The notes under the pieces are model-generated. The model was given only the letters and a program-made list of their open reading frames with translations. It was not told the origin of the DNA and searched no databases. The position numbers and the translations under genes are program-made. 64,000 nt of DNA from contig JAHLKC010000070.1 in assembly GCA_025449115.1 (NCBI GenBank), positions 1-64,000 of the forward strand. Direction: 5' to 3'. Origin of the DNA: Chytridium lagenaria (taxonomy: Eukaryota > Chytridiomycota > Chytridiomycetes > Chytridiales > Chytridiaceae). Below are positions 50,242-61,616 of this stretch, in pieces. Position 1 is the stretch's first letter, and each line of letters opens with the position of its first letter.

Positions 50242-50770
50242 TCATTGAGTTGATGAAGAATCCTTGGAATCTTTCAGGAAATCGTAGAACAGTGACGGAT
50301 GACGATATTGAGCAGTGTTATGCGCTTGATTTGGAATATCGATAGTTTTCGGGTGGAGCTCATTATTGGGATCTGGTTTGGGTCGTTTGACGAAGAAGTT
50401 CAAAGCGCCAAATGCAACAGTGAGGAGGGCGAGTAGGATCAAGACAATGCAAATGACTCCCCCTGTGCTGCAAAGCCCATAGCAGCGCCTCCTATCTTTT
50501 CGTCTGGCAACCACATTGTATTAAATTGTTTTTGTTGTTATATGTAAGTGATGAAACAATAACGCAGTAAACATATGATAGTAAGTACCTTTTAAGTTTT
50601 TCGCCTATCAGCCTTTCACTTTCCTCTAGAGATCCTCTCGGAATAGCAATTCTCTCTGGCGCTTTTAGTTTGATAGGAGTATGTGAGAAGGGCGTGGCTT
50701 GCTCTTTCGGTCTTGCGGTGGTGTAATAGATATCTGGGTAGTCCTGGCCGTTCTTAATGTGAGATTCCAT
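50242..50770 (-). CDS. Single-pass membrane protein, family not recognised
   Basis: Two exons (50770 to about 50589 and about 50505 to 50242) encode about 145 residues. A polar N-terminus (MESHIKNGQDYPDIYYTTAR) is followed by a basic patch (RRKDRRRCYGLC) and one hydrophobic helix (GGVICIVLILLALLTVAFGA). A polar C-terminus then runs from KRPKPDPNNELHP to SKDSSSTQ. Basic residues before the helix suggest a cytoplasmic N-terminus. The intron has a GTACTT donor and an ACCAG-like acceptor that restores the frame at KRRKD. The layout recalls LEA2/NDR1-type membrane proteins, but the domain after the helix is too short to say so. Confidence 0.5.
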
Positions 50771-51724
50771 CTCGGTGTTCTCTGAACGTTCGTATTGACA
50801 GGGAGGTATATGTTATATCTACGGTTTTATTGACTGCTTTGAGTTTAAAGCTGTCTTCAGATGCATCAAGTTTACCTGACGTCTTTTTCTTTCAGGTACC
50901 AATCTCAAATTGACAAGTGTGTGTCTCAAAGCAAAACATTAAAAGCTGCTTTGCCTCAACTACTAAATATTAACCAAAACATGCAAATATTATACATGAT
51001 ATGTAATTAAATAATCACACGAAAAGAAAATACAAATAAACATCATATGTATGTAGTCGAGACAAAAACAATAACATCAAAAAAAAAGGGTGAAAAATGA
51101 TGGAAGAAGAATGATAATGAGAGTTTGGATGGGATAGGATAAAATAGATCAGCGGAATCCATCCATTTACAACTCACGAGCATAATCAATTTCAAACAGC
51201 TTACTGCTAATGTTGAGGTCTCTGTCAACCCATAAGGAAATGTCCAAAGAATGAAGGGAGCAAAAGTAAAAACTCATTGACACCAAAAAGACGGTCCATT
51301 CAAGCACTTCAACATTCAACGACCCAAGCGCCCAGAGATCTGCCAACCTTTCGAAACTTTAATGTGAAAATCCAGGCTTAAAGCCGGGTAGGCAACGAAT
51401 TTTTATTGAGTATCGCCACCTGCAAAAAGCCAAAACTTCAAAATTAAAAAAACTTTGACGGTGATTGAGATTTCACCCTCCGCTTATTTCTTACTGCTGT
51501 TATTATTTGTTGCTCAGGTGCTTTCAACCCTCCTCAAACACTATTTTGATTCCTTTATTTCACCTTCTCTGCCTTACCTACCAACGCAAACAATAGCTCA
51601 AGTCATCGTCACGCGGCCCGTCATCCGCAGCTCACTCACCTGCGCAATTGACTGCCAAAGCAGAGAAGATAGTGCCATTTTCGTCGCAGCTTACATTAGA
51701 GAGGACTCTCCACAGTGTACAAAA
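50771..51724. other. Intergenic between divergent genes
   Basis: This shared 5' region of the membrane protein (-) and the Gln-rich protein (+) is AT-rich and without a supportable gene. An open frame beginning at 51455 runs into the start of the + strand gene but has no ATG context that I trust beyond the ATG at 51725. Confidence 0.5.
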
Positions 51725-54489
51725 ATGTCGGAGCCATCTGACATAGCTCATGCAGGTGAGTCATTCTCGTTGACTCTTTTCTCCACTATCATTTCAACAG
51801 GTTTCTTAACTTCTGCCCGTCTCGTTGGATATCAGAAGCTAACATGTCATCCTCCTCTCTTGTTCTCTGGATTCTTATACGAAACAGCCGACTCGGACAC
51901 CTTCCATTTTTCAACATCGGCGGTGATAACTGTTGAGCTTCCCGATTTAAAGGGAAGGAAAAGACCAGTAAAGGACTCCACCATGCACTTCAAGAAGCAA
52001 CGCATATCAAAGGTATCGCAGGTTGTGAGACCAACGCCACCGCCTGGGGGAACCCCGCCCGTTATTACATCAAGCCCTTCACCTCCTTCAACAACTTCGC
52101 AGGTACATAAATCTCGCTCGACGATGCTACGTGACCTGGTGTATACGGAGTTGCAGTTCTCACTTTTGATATTGAATCATCAGGCTCACCACCTTTAAGC
52201 CTGCGCCATCATACTAAAAATCCTACCTAATTGTTTCGTGTGGCACTGTTTTGACTTCCCACACTTTAAGGAAAAGAGTACTAAACTATTGTCGTATAAA
52301 CAGAATCAGGACGCCTCACCCCCAGCATCCCCGGAGAACGAGTTATTCTACTCGCCAGCTCCAGAGGACAGGATGGAAAGGGACTTGCCTTCAACTCACC
52401 CCCTGTCAATTTGTACAAAGGACACCACTACGGTAGCCCGGGATTACCAATGCATCCCTTCGCCTGCCCCAACAGCCGACAGAAGGACCAGCATCTCTCT
52501 AAAAGTTGAGCCAGACGATCCCGCAGCGGCAGCGTCAATTTTGGCGTCGTTTAAGCAGGAACCTCAGGAATACACAAGAGAGACTGCGTGGATCGAGTTA
52601 TGCATATGGTGGGATGTATGAAAGCAGACCTTGAGCAAGCCAAGGTAATTCTTCAAATCGACTTCAACGTTTGTGTATTTACCTTTGCGATAGGCTAGCC
52701 TTGAGTCCGAAATTCAATCGCACGCTACGACCGCATCTCAACGCGACGAATCTTCTCGATTGTGCAGTGAGCTTACGCAGAGGATTGAGAAGCTAGAAGC
52801 TGAGAAGCTGCAATTAAGGGCAGATTGTGAAAGGTTCGAGCAAACGTCTACCGACGCTTTGAAGACGAAGGAGAACCTCGACGTAGAAAAAACCAAACTC
52901 AAGGCTGACCATGACTACTTGATTCAGCAATGCATCAATTTGGTAGCATCTCTGGATCAGGTGTCTGCCGAGAAGGAAAAGTGGAAGGCTGCTTGTGAAG
53001 TGGCGGAGCGGAGTTTGGATGTTGGGAAGAGTGAGCGTGAGGAAATAGAGGGGCGGTTGACGGAGATGACGAGAGTAAATGAAGAACTTGAGGCGGAGAG
53101 GAAGCGGTTTCAGGGTATTGCAGAGGAGGCTGAGGAGTCGAAGAAATTACTTTCTCAGGATTTGCGCACGAAAACAAAGGAGGGTGAGATTATGAAGGTG
53201 GTCATGGACAAGATGAGGGAGATGATGGAGCGTTCGCTTCAGGTGAGAAAATTGTTTTACTCTTATTCCTGAATGTTGAATTAGGATCCGAACATCATCA
53301 AAAAACTTGTTGCTTTCCGGAAAGAGGGCTTCAGTGTTGATCAAATCGCCATTATCGCACCTGTCGCCGACAAAATTGCGGATGGAGACTCAGCATACAC
53401 AAATCCACAACAATCCTTGTCCCTCCTGCACCTAGACACACAAGTGTGTTGAGTGTATCACCAACTCTCGCAAAAAGCTCTCCTATTCGCTTCACGAATG
53501 CTCATTCCGAGGGATCCCCAGCTTCCCCTTCCTCTTTAAACTCGAACTATATTCAAAGGCAAAATCCATACTCTGGATCCATGCCCCCGCCATCCACCTA
53601 TTCTTCGCAGCGCCAAATTCCACCATCTATCAACCCGTCTTATGATTCCATGCAAGCAATGTCACCGAACTCACCTCAGTATACACCGTCTCAGCATATG
53701 GGTATGCGGCAATTGCCTCCGGATTTGATGATGGGTCAACAAACGTATCATATGCAGCAACAGCAGATATCGCACATGCAAATGCAGCAGCAACAGCATC
53801 ACCAAATGATGCAGATGCAGCAGCAGCAACATATGGAACACCAGCACATGATGGAGATGCAAATGCAGATGGAGCAACAGCAGCAGTATGCACATGCTCA
53901 ACAAAATCTTCGGCAATCTATGCAGGCTGGGATGACCCTTTTTAAGGTTTGTCTAGTGTTTTTATTGTTAATTGATCAATGAGGTGTCGCTAATAATTTT
54001 TTTACGTTTGGTTTAGGACCGCGCTACGTTGAAGGTGGCTGTGACTGGTGAGACTCAGCAACTTCATTTTAAGTGGGTCCCTGGAACGGTCGCGTTTAAG
54101 ATTGATGGATCTGGTCAAGCAAGGATTGGTATGTGCTATTTTTATCTTCATGACCCACCGAACGTCTTTGTGTTGTATTATTAATTAACCTTTATCGATT
54201 TTTTCGCTGTTTATAGTTTTCTATAACGACGAGAGTGACGAGAAGGTGTTAAACCTTCCCTGGGTTGCGGGTCACACTGTGATCTGCAAGGGTGAAGCGC
54301 GAGTTGTTCTGGAAGAGTACCCTAGGGGCACAAAACATTTTGTGAATGTAATAACTTATTTGAGGCTGTTGTTCTAACGTTTCGTAGCTCGAGGACCAGA
54401 AGAAAGCGACAGAGTTTGGCAGTGTTATTGCGCAATACACTAGGCAGTATCTTTACCCGAGTCGCCAAACCAACGCGAGGCAATACTAG
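51725..54489 (+). CDS. Uncharacterised protein: Pro-rich region, coiled coil, Gln/Met/His-rich region, conserved C-terminal domain
   Basis: The start at ATG 51725 (MSEPSDIAHAG) is spliced at 51755 to TSARLVGYQKLTCHPPLLFS and a beta-rich segment (FHFSTSAVITVELPDLKG). A Pro/Ser-rich stretch follows, then, after several exons, a coiled coil (52760-53240, for example ELTQRIEKLEAEKLQLRADC) and a segment DPNIIKKLVAFRKEGFSVDQ. Next is a Gln/Met/His-rich stretch (53744-53910). The C-terminal part (TLKVAVTGETQQLHFKWVPG, VAFKIDGSGQARIVFYNDES, VICKGEARVVLEEYP) looks like a small beta-domain and ends SRQTNARQY at 54489. I do not recognise the whole. Coiled coil plus Gln-rich regions suggest a regulatory or scaffold protein, which is inference. 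Confidence 0.55.
53744..53910 (+). repeat. Low-complexity Gln/Met/His coding tract
   Basis: About 55 codons made almost wholly of CAG, CAA, ATG and CAC/CAT (strings such as MQMQQQQHHQMMQMQQQQ) lie inside the preceding gene. The composition is prion-like. Confidence 0.85.
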
Positions 54490-55888
54490 GAAAATACCGT
54501 TTTTGCTGCCTTCATAAACTGCCTTTATGTCGCTGCGCCACGTTTCAATCCGTTCTCTTTCGTTTTCCCGTTGGTTTCTCTCGCTTGATCTTGTCTCTTA
54601 CGCCTTGCCCCTTGCAAAAAACAAACCTGTCCCTCCCATTTCACTTTTCTTGCTGGCCCTTGTGGGGGCCTTGCTAAGAACGGTTTGGCGGGCGATTTAC
54701 TTTGTTTTTAAAACGAAAGTAGTTTCGTTTTGATCCGGTTTTCTCCATTCGATAGACTCTCTTATTCCTTGCTTACCCGCAAAAAATTATCCCCCGCCCT
54801 AATTATTTGGAGAAGACGGAGGAAGGGCTAATTGTTATTGGCCCACCTCTGTCATTTCCGTTGCTTCTTGCTTTTTTATTTATTGAAGACTTTTCTTTAT
54901 CTTCATAGCCGTTCAAAGCTTAACCTTTGTTGAGCCTGGACCTTTTTTCTTACGTACATACATCCTGTGATTTTTTTTTCCCCCGCGCATATCCCTTCTT
55001 TCATCTTTGTATTCTCATCTCGTTCTTTCTTTATGTTGCGAGTGCAATTATTATTGTTGTTTTTCCTGTTGTGTTTTTGCGTAGTCCTTGGCAAGGATGG
55101 GTGTTAGATTGGGGGCTTTCAGCTTATGACGCCCATTGGTCTTTTCCCCCTTCTTGTTCTAATTTATGTTTGCGAAATGCAATATACTTGGTCATGACCA
55201 GTATTTGACTCCCACATGGCTCTCTCTACTGACAACGCATCACATTGGGTATTAAGCGTAAATCTAACTCTCGACTTCATTCAACCAAATTCATTATATC
55301 AGCCTCTTCCCAACAACATAACATCTTACAACATGTTGCAAAGGGACGCAACGTTTGACGAAGACGTGATGTTATAATGGTAGGATGTAATCGAGAGAAA
55401 TGAAGGTGTTGAAACAGAGAGAGTTATTGGATGATGATGGAAATATTATCAAAACATCAACAACCTCTTGAATTACCGCAGGCAAACTAGCGCGCATCCG
55501 TTTGTAAATTATTGTTCGTAACTACTTCAAAAGCCTTTAAGGATCAGAGGGCAAAGATTCTTTGAGGCCAAACTATTGAATCTCGGATAAGGGAAGGCTA
55601 AAATAGCACAAGTGAGTTAATAAACTTCTTTATTAGCTTTCTGTTTTCCTGTAGTCCAGAATTAAGACTCGTCATTCGGTTAGCGCGAAGCAGCTGCAAA
55701 AGATATTTCTTACAGAGAAAGCCCAATTTACTCACAGATCAACTTTTACTAGTTAAATGTTATTATTAAAAGCCGTAAAGCGGGATGTAAGTCTGATAGA
55801 TTAGCTGAGGCATATGTATAGTAGCAAGCAGCAGGACTCTGCTAACTACCCTGATTCTCATCCAAAACCTTTATCTTGAAGTAGTTAA
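54490..55888. other. Intergenic between convergent genes
   Basis: 1.4 kb of T-rich then AT-rich DNA with no frame that shows protein-like character. The first 700 bp are pyrimidine-rich on the + strand. I see no RNA gene or element in it. Confidence 0.55.
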
Positions 55889-56730
55889 TCAGCGTTTTTG
55901 TTCGTTTCCCCGTAACTCTGGTTCCTTTTTAGCAGGTCTTTTGAGCCCAATAGCGGTATTCGGCAATCCTATTGCATTACCTCCGAACGTCGACGATTCC
56001 TCACCAGACTTATCCAAAATATCGATCGCTACCCGTTTAAAATTCGGCTCCATCTCACCATCTTTAGCAATAAGAAGAGCCGCGCTTCCCATCTCAGCAA
56101 TAGATTCAAGCGATACCTCTCCCACCAACGTGTCCAACCCAACATGCATCTTCCTTCCCTTACACTTCCTCCAAGTATCTTTGGTCCCTCCATCTTTCGG
56201 CTCCAACCCAACCCCCCAGGTAAAAGCCACCATCCTCTCACTCATGGCCACCTTCCCATTCCTCTTATGAAACCCTCCGTCACTCGTCCCAACCTTTGCA
56301 CCTCTCTCCAGCGCCACACAAATCTCCCTCATGCTCTCCTCCTTCATGCTCCGCCCAAAGTCCCGATGATACCGATTTGCAGATCGACCAGGGTTACTGC
56401 GCCAATCTGATGAGCCGGTATCAAGAAACTGGGCTCGTGTCGTGTCGAATGCGCAGGGGAAGTGAAGGGTGAGCTTCGAGGTGGGGTGAGCGAGGAAAAG
56501 CTTGACGGCAATGTGGTCTGAAAGAAGGTCGTTAAGAGACGGATTGAATTTACGTCGTTACCTGCCCATGCTGCTCCACCGCTAACAAGATGGATGTCGT
56601 CCCACCTCATCTTCCAAATGTTGATAAGGATGTCTTCGCACTTGACAACCATGCGCTCGAACAGATCCTTTGACATGCGAGCTCCGTCGGGTCCTCTTCC
56701 TGCTGTCCCGATGACAGCGACTGTGGTCAT
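55889..56730 (-). CDS. SLOG-like Rossmann-fold protein
   Basis: Two exons separated by a 45-nt intron (about 56562-56518; donor GTAACG, acceptor TTTCAG) give about 265 residues with no frame breaks. The N-terminal half has a Rossmann-like pattern: TTVAVIGTAGRGPDGARMS (strand and Gly-rich loop), KCEDILINIW, IHLVSGGAAWADHIAVKLF (second Gly-rich motif followed by Ala-Asp-His), and KLTLHFPCAF. The motif pair GTAGR and SGGAAWAD resembles the SLOG/DUF2493-type nucleotide-binding folds (relatives of LOG and DprA). The second half includes MVAFTWGVGLEPKDGGTKDT, so a third conserved Gly-rich loop is present. The C-terminal 80 residues are polar. Function unknown. SLOG proteins often sense or process nucleotide-derived molecules. 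Confidence 0.6.
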
Positions 56731-57281
56731 TCGTTTATCCTTTCACATCAAGTCAAAAATCAAATGAAGTCAAACTTCCATTTTTAAAAATAAATACTAA
56801 TGTTATTTAAAATAAGTGAAAAATGCCTCACGCACTTTATAAGGAATTTAGTATTTATTACTTTACCTCCGATCCCCTTCGCCTCAACTCTTTAACTGTT
56901 TATTCCATCAATTGACTTCCTCCAAGTTTTCTTGTAAAAGAGCCCTAGGAATTGTGCTTTCTTTTTTAAAAGGCCAGTTCAAATAGTCAATCAACAACCT
57001 ACAACTTTTATTCAAAACAAGGAGAGCACACGGACAGCAAAAGCACATGGTCACAGATGACCAAGATCAATGATATACATCTTCAACAAGTAAGGGTGAA
57101 AAATAAAATAAAAATGATATACAGCAGGAACGTCCCCACCCCACCCCCTCAAAAAAAAGAAAACACAACAAGCTCTCTTCAACAAAAAAAAACAAAAACA
57201 AACCGGAACACGGGAAAACCAACCATAAAATCAAGAAGGAATATAAAAAGAGGGAAAAGATATCACGATATAATTTGAGAT
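56731..57281. other. Intergenic, A-rich
   Basis: This lies between the SLOG-like start and the 3' end of the CBM21 gene. It is A-rich with several A-runs near 57155-57200. No gene is seen. Confidence 0.6.
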
Positions 57282-58989
57282 TTATCGGAAAATCCTGACG
57301 GCTACAATGACGGTGATGACGGCTCCCAATAAAAAGATCCACTTCCATGAGTTTCTAACCACGGGGAAACAGACAATAGTTAGTCCTGTCTGATTAATCA
57401 TATTTTTTAAAAACGAACTCAAGCGAAACTCACGATTTTGGGGAATCATCCTTCTCCTCTGTCTGATGAGATGCCTTCTATTTTTGAAAAAAGGATCAGT
57501 ACAAGTCCACAAAAAAAAAAGAAAGAAAAAACGTACCTTTCCATTCGTCGCATGAAGATTCTTTGTCGGGAAATGCACAGGTGTGGGCGCCGGGGTTGGT
57601 GGCTGCATGTCTGACATATCCTCCGTCTCGTCCTCATTGCTGACCTTCACCACGCGCTCGCGAAGTCCCTCAAACTCGGGTTCAAAGAGTTTTTCATCAG
57701 TAGTTGTACCAGTCTTGATCTCTTGGTCCATCGGCGCATGTTTAATGGCCTCGTCGGTGGCAGGGCTGATCTCGGCGTCGTCAAGGTCATCAAAGGCTTT
57801 ACTCAAACCAGGCACAGTGGCCTCAATAAGATCAGCAATGAAATCGGGAACGGTGGCCCCCGACTTTCCATAGTCAGTGGTTTCGGTTTCAACGGAGTCA
57901 GCTTTAGACTCTAAGGCAGTAGCTGTCGATTCCCCATTCTCATACATACTCTCGGCTTGTTTGTTACACTCAAAAACAGCAGCTGCGGCCTTCCCATTGT
58001 CCGAAACGCCTTCAACTTTACCCGTCATGGGTTCGGTTTGATGCACCTCGACATCATCCCCCACCACGAAGTCCAACTTATCCTCCTCATCAACGCGACA
58101 ACAGCCGCCACAAAAACAGGCACTGACAAAACCTCTGAAATTTTCGCCGTTTGTTCCATCCCATCCATTTTCTCATCTTGACTCAACCCCACGGTGAGAC
58201 TTGCGTCCACATCCAACTTCTTCATAGCTTCAAGGCTTTGCCCAACAATACTTGGAAGTTCAAGTTGGACTTTGTCGTCATCTGGCTCGCCACTCAACAG
58301 CTTGGTGTTTTCCATGACGGAGTGGGTGGTGAAGTAGGATGTGTCGATTGGGGGAACATCAATGTCGAGAGCGTCCATGTTGAACTTCTCACTTGGAATA
58401 AATGCGTCCACAGATTTTCCGGTGGGAGCGATAGGGTGGTTCACAGACTTTACTGGACTACTAATCTTTTGTTCGCGAAATGGGATTGTGTAATTGATTC
58501 TACAAAATAATGTTAGTTAAAGACAGGTGGGAGATGTAAGTTACCCATCGCCACCGTTGTTATCATAAAAGCTTTGACCGTTCGCCTCGTACCTCAAATA
58601 CATCTACATATGTCATTGATTGAAACCAAAGTAAACATTGGGAAATAAGTAGAACTTTGCAAGCTCACCTTACTCCCGTGAGAAACGCCATCAACTTCTC
58701 CTCCAAACTTCCAAATCTCATAATTCCCTTCCGCAGACTCACTATACTGAGCACCCAACATCATTCCCCCAACAAACTCCCCATTAGGTCTCGAGGCATG
58801 CACAGTGATATGTTTGTTGAAACTAATGTTGTGAATCCACACGTCACCAGCAATTATGGGGGTTGAGTTGGCGGGTGATGAGACGGTGAGGGACTTCAGC
58901 TTGATGGGTGGGAGAGGGGAGTCACTGGGAAGGTTCGGACAAAAGTCGACTGTTGCCGAGGCTGTCGTTGTGGCGTTGTCAGTGTCCAT
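57282..58989 (-). CDS. Tail-anchored CBM21 protein (glycogen-targeting PP1 regulatory subunit-like)
   Basis: The N-terminal CBM21 (starch/glycogen-binding) domain is spread over exons 1-3. It shows IAGDVWIHNISFNKHITVHA, then EGNYEIWKFGGEVDGVS and LRYEANGQSFYDNNGG, and GINYTIPF closes the domain: the FWDNNGGxNY type ligand site with Phe-Tyr. In fungi and animals this domain brings protein phosphatase 1 to glycogen (Gac1, PPP1R3). A long acidic Ser/Thr-rich linker follows, and the last exon encodes NSWKWIFLLGAVITVIVAV and RIFR, a C-terminal membrane anchor. The canonical PP1-docking RVxF is not seen; the nearest string is ATVDF near residue 15, lacking the basic residue. Introns have GTGAGC or GTAACT donors. 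A one-base frame change lies near 58105. Start at ATG 58989. Confidence 0.75.
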
Positions 58990-59489
58990 CCGTTGGTGAC
59001 CTATTAAGGTTGCATGGAAGGAGAGATGAAGGTGTCATTGCTCTGCTAGAGAGGTGAAGATACTATCAAGGGTAGAAGAGCTTGAGAAGAGAAAAGACCT
59101 TTACCGCCGAGCATGGGTGCAGAAACGCGCTTTGTGGGTGAGCAAAAGGTGATTTTGGGGGTTTGTCGATGAGATAGGAATTGTGAATAATGTCAAGAAT
59201 GATTTGATCGATGGAAGTGCGGGGTGAAAAGGCTGAATAGACTACCCTATATAGTCAAGCAGCACAGCATCCAGAGAATATTTATTTTGATGGCAGATTC
59301 TTCATGTTTTTTTTTCTCTTAAAAGGTTGTTGGTAATTAACATGATGTAGAAAGACACGATGCGTTTGAAATAAAGATATACAAAATACAGGACAGGAAG
59401 CAGTGTGGAAACCAAATAGATGAATGGGAGAGGTGAGTGAGGAGAAAGAATTGGAGAGTTATAATCAAAAGGAGCAACAGTTCATGTCT
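58990..59489. other. Intergenic
   Basis: 500 bp containing the CBM21 gene's promoter and the 3' end of the second SNARE gene. No other feature is seen. Confidence 0.6.
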
Positions 59490-60258
59490 TTATCCTCGAA
59501 ATCCCAAAGCCAGAAAAGTAGCCAACGTGGTTATTGCTGCTAAAGCTCTTTGACTAATTCCGGAACCGTTTGTTGTCGTTCCAGAGGCAGGGGAAGGGGC
59601 GGCGGTTGTGACATTGACAGTACTTGCACCTCTAAATCCTCCAGTCTGCCAAACAATGATGAGAATAAGCAAGCACCACGACAAGAATGGTGATGACCAG
59701 TGCAATGGTCATCCTAACGTCCTTCCACCACATTTTCTTCCTGCAGTGTAAAACTGAAATCAGCATGATACATTTACGACAGAAGACTTCAAGAGAGTAA
59801 AGCAAATGATCTAACGAACCTTGCTTCGTTTGCATTCTTTCGAAACATTGCGGTGTCTTCATCCAAAACTTTTGCCTTTGAATCAAGATCCTTTAATATC
59901 TCTCCTCGTTTCTGCGCCTAATCAGAACAGGCAAATAAATGCTATCAGCGTCCGGAACATCTGTCGAGCGAAATCTCTAAACAAACCTGAGTTAATGCCT
60001 CGTCCATGATGGCAATGTTTTCTGCGAGACGGAAGAAAGTCAGAATGAACGCAACAACATAATGGATCGAAGCAACTCGGAGGCATACCTTGGAGTTGAC
60101 CTTGAATGCCTGCAATCTACCATCATGTAAGAGTGGGTATGAAAGGATCATTTGCGTTAGACACAAACAAACACATTGAAGTTAAAAGTTCATCCATTGG
60201 CAAGCACCTTTTGGTCCTGATTCAAAGGCCGGTAGGAGTTGGCAGCTGAGGATGCCAT
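59490..60258 (-). CDS. Second synaptobrevin/VAMP-like SNARE
   Basis: Short exons from ATG 60258 encode MASSAANSYRPLNQDQK, then IAGIQGQLQ, then ENIAIMDEALTQ, then AQKRGEILKDLDSKAKVLDE followed by DTAMFRKNANEAR, then KKMWWKDVRMTIALVITILV. The MWWK string before the membrane helix, and its spacing to the Phe of MFRKNA, are those of VAMP2. Counting 30 residues back from that Phe puts Asp (IMDE) at the central ionic layer instead of Arg. A one-base excess near 59668 separates two readings of the end. The corrected frame continues LLILIIVWQTGGFRG, completing a normal transmembrane helix, then a Ser/Thr-rich tail and a second hydrophobic stretch (ALAAITTLATFLALGF) ending at 59490. The uncorrected frame stops at 59632. 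Confidence 0.75.
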
Positions 60259-60999
60259 CTTTACGGTGCGAGTTCGTCGTCAGTGATGCGTTCGTTTGGA
60301 GATGTCGAGTTCAACGAAGAGGAGGCTGGGAGTTGAGGTTGCACACGTAATTTATTTGCAAGATTCTGGGACAGCCTCAATGCCAGTCGAAACTATGTTA
60401 TCATCCGCCGACCACACAAATACAAATTATGGGCATTGTATATTAGATATCCGCCGTCACCTTCCTCTGACACTGATGTTGTCTTCTAAGGTGATATGGT
60501 TGCGATAGGATTTTAAATCTTGATCTTAGTGTTTTATAATTTAAAGTTCATCTCCCTAAATGAAGCGGTCAATACATTTGCTTGACATCAAAAACTTGAG
60601 CAACTAAATGCTTGAGGAAGCTGTTCCTACCTGCTGAATACCATACGTTTTATTCACTGCTGTTTAGTTTTGACCACTCTTTCGACCACATGCTTATTTC
60701 TTTATCCGAAACAAAAAGCAAACAAAACATGAGCTAACCTCGTTTTCTACTCCTTTACAAATTTGAAGAATAAAATAGACGGTTTATTCGTTATAAGGTC
60801 GGGAACGTCTTAAACTCCTTAATCCTCTCCCGGTGGTGACCCCACCGAGCGTCAACGTGTCTTTACCGCCGTCGGCCGTCGTCTCTGCTCTGTAACTCAA
60901 TCTTACCTTCGCCTTAGAACCGACGTCGTAGCAACCACTCGTTAACAATTGACGCGGCAAAATCGTTCGAACTGATGGCTGAGGAAGTGAATACGATGA
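60259..60999. other. Intergenic between divergent genes
   Basis: This lies between the SNARE (-) and the small coiled-coil gene (+). An ATG at 60975 opens a 12-codon frame (MAEEVNTMNDGG) that stops at 61011. It could be the true start of the next gene if a base is wrong, or an upstream ORF. Nothing else is seen. Confidence 0.45.
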
Positions 61000-61616
61000 A
61001 TGATGGTGGATAATATGCAGCGGATTTTTTCTAAGGAGCGCGTCGGATCGCCGAGACGTATGTTTGAGGAGGTCGCGGAACGGAAGAAAAAGTTAGAAAT
61101 GATTTTGTTGGCGAACATTGAGCTTTCGGCAATTGCTTCGCAGTCAAATGATATGATTTCGTTAAGAGTTTTTCACTGTCTGAACTTCACTTCCTTTCAA
61201 AGAGTGTTACGACTAGACACAGCAAGTCTTCCTTGATGACGTAGAAAAGTCGGTCGAAGCTACTCACGTCAATGCTGTATATGGTAACGAGTTATCAACA
61301 AAGCAGCGTAGCTTCGAACTCGAAAAAGAACAAACGGTGACATTTGGTTTTCTCTATTTCCTGTCATTGTGTATTTACATTCGGTCTTTCGGTCAAGTTT
61401 TTCAGTTGCATTTTTATTTTTTGCCTTATTTGTTCACATTTACACACCATTTTTGCGGCTTTGGCGCATTATCATCATTTGATAAATGTTCATTCATTAT
61501 CACGTTTCTTTTCAAATTAAATCTTCTTTCAGTCTTTCACTGCCCGCCTCACTGTAGAGAGCCTCACACGAAGTCCAATTGGGCGACATCCTAACCTAGC
61601 ACAAACCCATAATTAA
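61000..61616 (+). CDS. Small coiled-coil protein, not recognised
   Basis: Three exons are inferred: 61000-61167, 61223-61336 and 61533-61616, about 121 residues. Exon 1 encodes RIFSKERVGSPRRMFEEVAE and a helical run (RKKKLEMILLANIELSAIAS). Exon 2 encodes QVFLDDVEKSVEATHVNAVY and ends FELEKEQT. Exon 3 encodes SFTARLTVESLTRSPIGRHP. The second intron has good ends (GTGACA to TTTCAG). The first has a poor donor (GTTTTT), or a better GTTAAG six bases earlier if a base is wrong. Heptad-like spacing suggests a coiled coil. No family is recognised. Confidence 0.4.
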
